Made by a program: the position numbers and the translations under genes. 9,508 nt of DNA from CAMEON01 sp963609805. GTDB lineage: Bacteria; Bacillota; Clostridia; Oscillospirales; CAG-272. Below the pieces are notes generated by a model. It was not told the origin of the DNA, did not search any database, and saw only the letters and a list, made by a program, of their open reading frames with translations. Location: NCBI GenBank assembly GCA_963609805.1, contig CAVDLN010000069.1, forward strand, positions 1 to 9,508. Direction: 5' to 3'. Of the stretch, positions 1 to 5,386 are shown in pieces (the first letter of the stretch is position 1; the number at the start of each line of letters is the position of its first letter).

Positions 1-1195
1 ACTTGAAGTTGAACTGCCAGCCCGTGCAGCCGTACAGCTCCGACAGCAACCAGCGCTTGCCCGTCTGACGGGCGGAGGATGCCAGCTGTTTTGCAATCCA
101 GTAGCAGCGGTTGTGCTCGGACAGACAATCGATGCCCGGGTAGCCCATATGCTCATAGAAACGCATCAGGGAACCCTCCGGCACGGTCTGATTCATGAGG
201 GAATCCTCATGCAGCACGTGTCCCGTAAAGATAATGCCGTTCTTTTCGCACCAGTTGTTGATCGGCTCGGCGAAATTTTCGAGGAACAGATTGTCCGCAA
301 GATCGATGTAGTGCAGCTTGACGGGCGCTACCAGCTCACCGCGCATCCGATAGAAAAGCTCCGGGATAATGGGGTGTGCGTCATAGCCGTAGCGCTTGCG
401 GAACTCATCGAACAGAGACTCGGTCCAGCACATGGAGCAGGTCATGATGCCGTCCTGCTCCCGCCTGTTGTCCATGCAGTGTCCGCGGTGCGGCTCATCG
501 GTGAAAATGCCCTTGATGGAGGTACCGAGTCTGTCGCCGCACTTTTCGCGGTACTGCTCATGGGTCAGCTCTATGAACCTGTCGGTTGCCTTGCGGCTCA
601 TGGTGTCGATGTAGGTAGTACCGTTGTAATTGGAATTGCAGGCATCCGGAACGATGTCAAAGCGGAGTACGCGCCACTCTCCCGGGTCGTCTGCATGGGC
701 GGGTTCCAGCTCCTGTACGGCAGCCCGGACGGCAGCGGGGGACAGGTCGTCCTTCAGCTCCCGGTATCCCCAGAGGTTGATTCCGTCAACCTTGCCCACA
801 TACAGGGCATAGGGAGTCTCTCCGCCCTCGTAGCGTTCGATAGGCATCTCGGTAACAACCAGCGATTTCATACGGTACTGCGGGTCAACCGTGACCTTTC
901 CGCCGGCTGATCCGGAGGGCCAGCGGTCCTCATCGTACAGCCATGCCTCCATGCCGTCCTCGGCCGCGGTATCCGCCACCTTATTGATAAGCTCAAACCA
1001 CTCTTTTCCGAGATACTCGGTGATAAGACCGGTGCGCGAATGCATGAAGTAGCCGCCCAGTCCCATTTCCTTCATGATGTGCGCCTGCCGCACCAGTTCC
1101 TCGCCGCGCAGCTCGCCGTTCCATGACCAGAAAGGCTTGCCTCGGAAAGCAGCACCCGGGTATACGAAGGATTGCCGTATTTCACTTGTATTCAT
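1..1195 (-). CDS. GH106-type alpha-L-rhamnosidase-like glycoside hydrolase, N-terminal part (3' end outside window)
   Basis: The reading frame starts at the ATG whose first base is 1195 and stays open for 398 codons to the window edge, so the C-terminus is missing. A GAGGAG ribosome site (1202-1207) lies 6 nt before the ATG and fixes the start. The N-terminal block is typical of GH106 and related large glycosidases: PFWSWNGEL (residues 21-29), GLGGYFMHSRTGL (45-57) and AWLYDEDRWPSG (84-95). Further on are TDEP (232-235) and WLLSELYG (382-389), whose Glu234 and Glu386 are plausible catalytic acids; this assignment is inferred. No signal peptide is visible, so the enzyme is probably cytoplasmic and acts on imported rhamnosides or rhamnogalacturonan-type oligosaccharides. 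GH106 proteins are usually about 800-1100 residues, so more than half is off the window. It is divergent from the GH78 gene at 1515. The exact substrate cannot be read from the sequence, and a sister family of unclassified glycosidases is the main alternative. Confidence 0.8.
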   Translation of the reverse strand, partial: MNTSEIRQSFVYPGAAFRGKPFWSWNGELRGEELVRQAHIMKEMGLGGYFMHSRTGLITEYLGKEWFELINKVADTAAEDGMEAWLYDEDRWPSGSAGGKVTVDPQYRMKSLVVTEMPIERYEGGETPYALYVGKVDGINLWGYRELKDDLSPAAVRAAVQELEPAHADDPGEWRVLRFDIVPDACNSNYNGTTYIDTMSRKATDRFIELTHEQYREKCGDRLGTSIKGIFTDEPHRGHCMDNRREQDGIMTCSMCWTESLFDEFRKRYGYDAHPIIPELFYRMRGELVAPVKLHYIDLADNLFLENFAEPINNWCEKNGIIFTGHVLHEDSLMNQTVPEGSLMRFYEHMGYPGIDCLSEHNRCYWIAKQLASSARQTGKRWLLSELYGCTGWQFNFK

Positions 1196-1210
1196 GTGCG
1201 TCTCCTCTCG

Positions 1211-1225
1211 TGTCCGTACCGGACA
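1211..1225. promoter_or_regulatory. 15-bp inverted repeat, possible operator or leader hairpin
   Basis: The sequence is TGTCCG-TAC-CGGACA, two perfect 6-bp arms around a 3-bp centre. It lies just upstream of the ribosome site and 16 nt from the GH106-type start codon, downstream of the promoter candidate at 1305-1333. It could be the binding site of a dimeric regulator acting as a roadblock. The 3-nt loop makes a stable RNA hairpin less likely but possible. Function is inferred from position only. Confidence 0.4.
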
Positions 1226-1304
1226 GACATTTTTTGGATTATGATATTCAGCTTTATGGAATTGCGCGCCTCCATGGCGGTCGGGAATCCGCAATACCGT
1301 GTCA

Positions 1305-1333
1305 ATTATACCATATGCATGCGTCAAATGCAA
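1305..1333 (-). promoter_or_regulatory. candidate sigma-70 promoter for the GH106-type gene
   Basis: Read on the minus strand, a perfect TATAAT -10 box (1305-1310) is preceded by TGG, giving an extended -10 (TGnTATAAT). A weak -35 box, TTGCAT (1328-1333), lies exactly 17 nt upstream. Transcription would start near 1298 and leave a leader of about 100 nt before the ATG at 1195. The extended -10 can compensate for the poor -35. A TTGACA in the same strand just downstream has no matching -10 at the right distance. Confidence 0.55.
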
Positions 1334-1355
1334 TAGGATTTTATATTTTTTGCCC

Positions 1356-1412
1356 TGCTGTCTGCTGTCTGCCTTGCTGTCCTGCTGTCCTGCTGTCCTG
1401 CTGTCCTGCTGC
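1356..1412. repeat. octamer tandem repeat (TGCTGTCC) upstream of the GH78-type promoter
   Basis: Four perfect head-to-tail copies of TGCTGTCC run from 1375 to 1406, followed by a partial copy TGCTGC (1407-1412). Two degenerate 7-nt copies, TGCTGTC, precede them at 1356-1369. The array ends 37 nt before the -35 box of the plus-strand promoter, so it is upstream of the transcript and not inside the coding sequence. Short perfect arrays of this kind can change copy number by slippage. Confidence 0.9.
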
Positions 1413-1449
1413 AAAGATGCTTTTATCGGCACGGCGGTACGCCCGCGTA

Positions 1450-1478
1450 TTGACTTTTACAGGAAAGTCGGTTATAAT
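1450..1478 (+). promoter_or_regulatory. strong sigma-70 promoter for the GH78-type gene
   Basis: A TTGACT -35 box (1450-1455, 5 of 6 consensus bases) and a perfect TATAAT -10 box (1473-1478) are separated by the ideal 17 nt. Transcription should start near 1485, giving a short leader of about 30 nt before the ATG at 1515. This supports the 1515 start, because upstream in-frame ATGs (such as 1299) would lie outside the transcript. Confidence 0.85.
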
Positions 1479-1500
1479 GATTTCACCCCTTGCAGCACAG

Positions 1501-1506
1501 AAAGGA
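1501..1506 (+). promoter_or_regulatory. ribosome binding site that fixes the GH78-type start
   Basis: AAAGGA lies 8 nt before the ATG at 1515. The same frame is open back to an ATG at 1299, but that would add 72 residues encoded partly by the octamer repeat and would place the start upstream of the promoter. The ribosome site and promoter together select 1515. Confidence 0.75.
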
Positions 1507-1514
1507 AAAACGCC

Positions 1515-3743
1515 ATGAGCTTTTGGATTTGCGCCGATGAACGCCCGTCGGAAACACATCTGTACCGTTTCACCCGTACCTTCCGGGCCGACCCCGGAAC
1601 TTCGCTGCATGCCCGCTCCTGTGCCGACACCCGCTACCGCCTGCTCCTGAACGGGCATGAAGTCTGCGAGGGTCCCTGCCAAGGGTCATCCTATGTCCGC
1701 TACTACGAGGAAAGCGATCTCTCCCCCTTCCTGCTTCCCGGCGAAAACACACTGACTGCCGAGGTTCTATATGTGCAGGAAGGTTCCTTTATCTCGGTTT
1801 TCCGCGGCTTCCGTCCCGCCTTCTGGATGGACGGCAGCTTTACGCTCCCGGACGGATCCCGTCAGCCGCTTGGAACGGACGACGGCTGGAGCTGCACCCG
1901 GGAGGATGCCGTCTCCTTTCACCATGTTCCGGGTATACATATTTCCATCCCGCCCTTTGAGGATGTGCACGGCGCATCTGCCATGACGCCTGTCCCCGTC
2001 CTTCGGATGTACGAACCGAACCTTGAAGGAAAGGGATACAATATGTTCGGGCTGCGGGAGCATTACCCGCTGACGCCGCGCCCCATACCGCAAATGCGGA
2101 CAGAGGAGGCACGTCCCCTCACGGTGCTTCACAGGGGGAACGGCTGGATGGAACTGGACGCGGGTGCATACACAACCGCCAAGGTTTCCTTTACCTTTAC
2201 CGCCGCGGCCGGCGCATGTGTACGGATTATCTACGCCGAATGCGTAACCGTTGAGGATGCGGCAGGAAACCGCCTCAAGGAACGGCGGGACGCATGGGAC
2301 AATCCCACAGCGCGGATGGACGGCGTATACGACACCGTATGTGCGACGGGGGAGCGGCAGGTCTTTTCCCCGTTCTGGTACCGCGCCTTCCGTTTCATTC
2401 GTCTGGAATTTCCCGAAAACGCCGACTTTACACCAATCAGCATGACCTTCTCCCCCTATTTTTACCCTATGGGTACGGCAGGCGGTTTTACCTGCTCGGA
2501 TGACCGGCTCAACAGCATGTGGGAAGTCAGCCGGAATACGGTACTGTGCTGCACGCATGAAATGTTCGTGGACTGCCCCTACTATGAGCAGCAGCAGTAT
2601 GACATGGATTCCTGCCTGGAAATGCTGTTCACCTTCCGCCTGACCGACGACGCGCGTATGCCGCTCAAGAGCCTGACCGATCTTGCCCACTCCCAAATGG
2701 CAGACGGAATGCTGCAGGCCAATTATCCCTCCACCGATGTGCAGATCATACCCGATTTTACACTGTTCTGGGTGCTGATGCTGCGGGAATACCTGCGCCA
2801 TACGGGAACGGATGCGCCGTCGCGGGAACCGGTGCGGGCGCTGCTCGGTACGATGGATAAAGCGCTGGGTGTATTTGAAAACTATATGACCGAGGACGGA
2901 TTGATCGGCCCCACCCCGTACTGGCCTTTCGTGGACTGGGTACCCGGCTGGCCGGCCGGCGTTCCGAACGGAGGACGGGAGGAGCCGCTGACCGTAACCT
3001 GCCTGATGTACGCAGCCGCCCTGCGTGCGGGCTCCGAAATCTGCAGAACGCTGGGACGCACCGAGCGCGCCGCCGAGTACGAACGCCGTGCAAAAGACAT
3101 CATCGGACGGGTCAACGCGCTATGCTACGATACCGATGCTGGCCTGTACCGCAACACACCGTCCCGCCGGGAATTCAGCCAGCATACAACGCTTTGGGCG
3201 GTTCTGTCCGGGGCGGTAAGCGGGGAGGAAGCGGGCTCTCTGGTTGACCGCACCTTCGACGGGCATGTGCCGACGGCAGTCTGCACCTTCTCCATGAATC
3301 ACTACCTGTTCCGCGCATTGGAAGCCGCCGGGCGATACAAAACGTATGCGCCGCGTCTGCTTGATGGCTGGCAGCATATGCTGGATCTGCACTGCACCAC
3401 ATGGTGCGAAAACCCCGACTCGCCGCGAAGCGAGTGCCATGGCTGGTCCTCCGCGCCGATCTATGAGTTCTCCCGCATGATTCTGGGAGCCTTCCCGACG
3501 CAGGACGGCTGGAACTGCGTATCCGTTCAGCCCTTCCTGCCGGACGGCGTGACCTTTGCGGAAGGAACCGTACCGACTCCGCACGGGACTCTGTCAATCC
3601 GCTGGGATCGGGACGGAAGCAGCTTTACGCTGACCGTCCGAAAGCCGGAAGGAGCACCTATGCGGGTAACCGCTGTTCTGCCGGACGGAAAAGTCGTACC
3701 GATGATCGACGGCAGCAGTCTGACGGCAGGCTGCACACTGTAA
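1515..3743 (+). CDS. GH78-type alpha-L-rhamnosidase (six-hairpin glycosidase)
   Basis: This 742-residue protein is predicted to cleave terminal alpha-L-rhamnose from oligosaccharides or plant glycosides by inversion. The N-terminal region (about 1-310) looks like the beta-sandwich domains of the family, with a carbohydrate-binding-like stretch RYRLLLNGHEVCEGP (40-54). The (alpha/alpha)6 catalytic domain covers about 325-660, and a C-terminal beta domain follows to the end. The family signature DCPYYEQQQYDMD (353-365) keeps three acidic positions matching the Bacillus RhaB active site (Asp353, Glu358, Asp365). Glu632 in TTWCE (628-632) probably matches the fourth. The Arg usually found just before the catalytic Glu is Tyr357, and the usual Trp is Tyr362, which marks a divergent GH78 subgroup. 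SECHGWSSAP (639-648) is also typical of the family. There is no signal peptide, so it is probably cytoplasmic. It is divergent from the GH106-type gene and converges on the deacetylase gene. Family assignment is firm; substrate is inferred. Confidence 0.85.
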   Translation: MSFWICADERPSETHLYRFTRTFRADPGTSLHARSCADTRYRLLLNGHEVCEGPCQGSSYVRYYEESDLSPFLLPGENTLTAEVLYVQEGSFISVFRGFRPAFWMDGSFTLPDGSRQPLGTDDGWSCTREDAVSFHHVPGIHISIPPFEDVHGASAMTPVPVLRMYEPNLEGKGYNMFGLREHYPLTPRPIPQMRTEEARPLTVLHRGNGWMELDAGAYTTAKVSFTFTAAAGACVRIIYAECVTVEDAAGNRLKERRDAWDNPTARMDGVYDTVCATGERQVFSPFWYRAFRFIRLEFPENADFTPISMTFSPYFYPMGTAGGFTCSDDRLNSMWEVSRNTVLCCTHEMFVDCPYYEQQQYDMDSCLEMLFTFRLTDDARMPLKSLTDLAHSQMADGMLQANYPSTDVQIIPDFTLFWVLMLREYLRHTGTDAPSREPVRALLGTMDKALGVFENYMTEDGLIGPTPYWPFVDWVPGWPAGVPNGGREEPLTVTCLMYAAALRAGSEICRTLGRTERAAEYERRAKDIIGRVNALCYDTDAGLYRNTPSRREFSQHTTLWAVLSGAVSGEEAGSLVDRTFDGHVPTAVCTFSMNHYLFRALEAAGRYKTYAPRLLDGWQHMLDLHCTTWCENPDSPRSECHGWSSAPIYEFSRMILGAFPTQDGWNCVSVQPFLPDGVTFAEGTVPTPHGTLSIRWDRDGSSFTLTVRKPEGAPMRVTAVLPDGKVVPMIDGSSLTAGCTL

Positions 3744-3753
3744 CGGTACATCA

Positions 3754-3789
3754 AAAAAACAGGCGGGCATTTTTGCCCACCTGTTTTTT
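3754..3789. terminator. bidirectional intrinsic terminator between convergent genes
   Basis: A near-perfect hairpin: AAAAAACAGG (3754-3763) pairs with CCTGTTTTTT (3780-3789) and GGGCA (3765-3769) with TGCCC (3774-3778). There is one C/A mismatch and a TTTT loop. The A-run on the left and T-run on the right give a U-tract in both directions. It can therefore end both the plus-strand GH78 transcript (stop at 3743) and the minus-strand transcript ending with the deacetylase gene (stop at 3805). Confidence 0.92.
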
Positions 3790-3804
3790 AGACTTAGACT
3801 GCAA

Positions 3805-4731
3805 TCAGTCCATATGCGTCACGGTTTGCCCACGCGCTATGTACATCTCGGCGACGGGTTGACTTTCATCATCCAGACCAAGCAGTGTGCTGACGGTCAC
3901 AAGATCATAGCCCTGCTCGATCAACTTATCTGCCGCGCGAATAAAAATATCCACGGATGACATATACAAATCGTGCATGAGAACAATGTCTCCGTCCGAT
4001 GCGCTGTTCAGAATCAGCTGCACCTTTTCGTTCACGAACTGCTCATAGGCCTCCCTGCGTGATGCATCCTCCGAATACTTGTCCGCCGTCTTGGGATGAT
4101 TGTTCCAGTCGTTGGTGTCAATGCTCCATGCCACGGCAGTGTACCCCAGCGAGGCGGTATACGCCAGCTGATCCGCCGTGATGGCGCCGCCCACCGGGCG
4201 GTACAGTTTCGGCCTCGGCACTCCCGCCGCGGCGATGGCATCGGATGCGCGGCTCAGCGTATCGGCGATAAAGGCCTGATCTTTTCCCCGCACGGAATCG
4301 TGGTTGTAGGTATGCGAACCGATTTCACAGCCCAGCGCGTCGGCACGGGTCAGCGCCGAAGGGTATTCGGCGGCGCGGCTGCCGACCACAAAGAAAGTCA
4401 CCTCCGCCTGATGTCCCGCTTTTTGAAGCGACTCCACCTTATCCAGAATATAGGTTGTGTATGGGTAATACCCCGCATCCAGATCCTCGGCAGGTGCCTG
4501 TGGCCCGTCGTCAAACGTAAAGGCAATGCGTTTTCTCCCGGTCGGATTGTCCTCCCCGCGGGATGTATCGCTCTCCGCGGCGGAAGTGTCACCCGCACTT
4601 TGCTCCCCGTCCGTTATAAGAATTATGCTGCATCCGGTTCCGCTCAGGCAGACAGCCGCCGTCAGAAGGACTGCCATCAGCAGCGCGGCAAACCGCAAGA
4701 GCCGTGCCCCTGTTTTTCCGTTTTTTTTCAT
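3805..4731 (-). CDS. CE4 (NodB-type) polysaccharide deacetylase, putative lipoprotein
   Basis: This 308-residue enzyme is predicted to remove N- or O-acetyl groups from a polysaccharide using a divalent metal. All five CE4 motifs are present: TFDDGP (72-77, base Asp74 and metal ligand Asp75), SHTYNHD (139-145, metal ligands His140 and His144), RPVGG (178-182), SIDTNDW (203-209) and VLMHD (250-254). The N-terminus has a positive n-region, a hydrophobic stretch (about 11-31) and LSGTGC ending at Cys34. The Cys suggests lipid anchoring outside the membrane, but Gly at -3 is a weak lipobox, so ordinary secretion is possible. A Ser/Thr/Glu-rich linker (about 43-66) follows. It starts 25 nt after the flavin-reductase gene. 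Only a weak GGA-type ribosome site is visible, so translation may depend on the upstream gene. Substrate is unknown: peptidoglycan, chitooligosaccharide or an acetylated plant glycan are all possible. Confidence 0.92.
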   Translation of the reverse strand: MKKNGKTGARLLRFAALLMAVLLTAAVCLSGTGCSIILITDGEQSAGDTSAAESDTSRGEDNPTGRKRIAFTFDDGPQAPAEDLDAGYYPYTTYILDKVESLQKAGHQAEVTFFVVGSRAAEYPSALTRADALGCEIGSHTYNHDSVRGKDQAFIADTLSRASDAIAAAGVPRPKLYRPVGGAITADQLAYTASLGYTAVAWSIDTNDWNNHPKTADKYSEDASRREAYEQFVNEKVQLILNSASDGDIVLMHDLYMSSVDIFIRAADKLIEQGYDLVTVSTLLGLDDESQPVAEMYIARGQTVTHMD

Positions 4732-4756
4732 TTTCTGTTGGTCCGTGCCCCGCTGC

Positions 4757-5314
4757 TCACATCAGCTTTTTTCCGGCATCGAATGCCCGTGCCGCCGCAC
4801 CGCCGACATGCCTATACAGGTTTCGGATACCGTCAAACACAATCGCATCCAATCTGTCCGTATCGATGCCTCCGTCGGCGTCAAGCACGGATTCGTCTGC
4901 GCTGACATTGACAATATCGCCGATGCAGATGCCGTCCTCATTGAACTTGACAAGCCGGCACTCCAGCGCCAGCGGCAGCTCCCGGATAACCGGCGCGTCG
5001 ACGGCGTCCGCAGGGTCTGCATGCAGCCCGCAGTGTGCCAGCTTGTCCGGCGTCTTTTTGCCGGACACCAGTCCGACATAATCGCAGGCGTCCGCATGGG
5101 CGGCGTCGGCAAAGCTGACCGTAAACGCCCCGCGTGCGCGGATATTTTCGGTTGTGCGGTGGTCATGAGACAGGCAGAGCATAATCTGGTCCGTGTCATA
5201 GACGCCGCCCCATGCGGCGTTCATCGCGTTGGGCGTGCCGTCCGCGTTATAAGTCGTGACAATCAGCACAGGCATAGGAAAAAGCCATGTTTTCTTTCCG
5301 AAATTTTTTCTCAT
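4757..5314 (-). CDS. flavin reductase family protein (flavoredoxin/DIM6-NTAB type FMN-binding protein)
   Basis: This 185-residue soluble protein resembles the FMN-binding split-barrel flavin-reductase-like family, whose members bind FMN and reduce flavins or pass electrons to partner enzymes. The family pattern is clear near the N-terminus: PMPVLIVTTYNADGTPNAM (13-31) followed by AAWGG (33-37), which forms the FMN phosphate and isoalloxazine contacts in known members. The central VSFADAAHADACDYVGLVSG (66-85) and the later ALECRLVKFNEDG (116-128) and IGDIVNVSADES (131-142) blocks fit the rest of the barrel. A good AAGGAG ribosome site (5323-5328) lies 8 nt before the ATG at 5314. It lies 57 nt downstream of the 771-residue protein and 25 nt upstream of the deacetylase. 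Its partner and its link to carbohydrate metabolism are unknown; it may be a bystander in the transcript. Confidence 0.85.
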   Translation of the reverse strand: MRKNFGKKTWLFPMPVLIVTTYNADGTPNAMNAAWGGVYDTDQIMLCLSHDHRTTENIRARGAFTVSFADAAHADACDYVGLVSGKKTPDKLAHCGLHADPADAVDAPVIRELPLALECRLVKFNEDGICIGDIVNVSADESVLDADGGIDTDRLDAIVFDGIRNLYRHVGGAAARAFDAGKKLM

Positions 5315-5362
5315 TTTTTCTTCTCCTTCTTTGCATTTTAAGGAAACGCTGATCTATTTCTG

Positions 5363-5386
5363 TCCCGCAGATTATTTATCCCGCAG
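5363..5386. repeat. pair of 8-bp direct repeats at the end of the 771-residue gene
   Basis: On the minus strand CTGCGGGA occurs twice (5379-5386 and 5363-5370), 16 bp centre to centre, on either side of the stop codon at 5372-5374. The segment between is AT-rich. It lies about 50 nt upstream of the flavin-reductase start and could be an operator, but it may be coincidence. No convincing promoter was found next to it. Confidence 0.35.

Larger units (their letters stand above)
1196..1514. other. divergent intergenic control region between GH106-type and GH78-type genes
   Basis: This 319-nt stretch separates two divergently transcribed glycosidase genes. Its middle is more AT-rich than the flanking genes. 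It contains a minus-strand promoter candidate (1305-1333), a plus-strand promoter candidate (1450-1478), a 15-bp inverted repeat in the GH106-side leader (1211-1225) and an octamer tandem repeat (1375-1412, with degenerate 7-nt copies from 1356). I see no convincing small gene or catabolite-repression (cre) site here. Open frames that cross it lack a ribosome site. Confidence 0.8.

Noticed and set aside
113..910. Plus-strand open frame of 265 codons in the left part
   Set aside because: It is the antisense shadow of the GH106-type gene, whose minus-strand frame carries clear family motifs.
1356..1412. Possible CRISPR-like array
   Set aside because: The units are 7-8 nt and directly adjacent, without spacers, so this is a simple tandem repeat.
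1299..1514. 72-residue N-terminal extension of the GH78 protein from an ATG at 1299, with a Cys/Leu-rich stretch resembling a signal peptide
   Set aside because: The Cys/Leu-rich part is the octamer repeat translated by chance. A strong promoter (1450-1478) and ribosome site (1501-1506) lie inside it, so translation should begin at 1515.
1767..2801. Minus-strand open frame of 344 codons inside the GH78 gene
   Set aside because: It lies antisense to a clear GH78 catalytic domain, and its translation shows no family features.
4096..5341. Overlapping plus-strand open frames (269 and 271 codons) opposite the deacetylase and flavin-reductase genes
   Set aside because: They are antisense to two genes with clear family motifs and have no plausible ribosome site or domain of their own.
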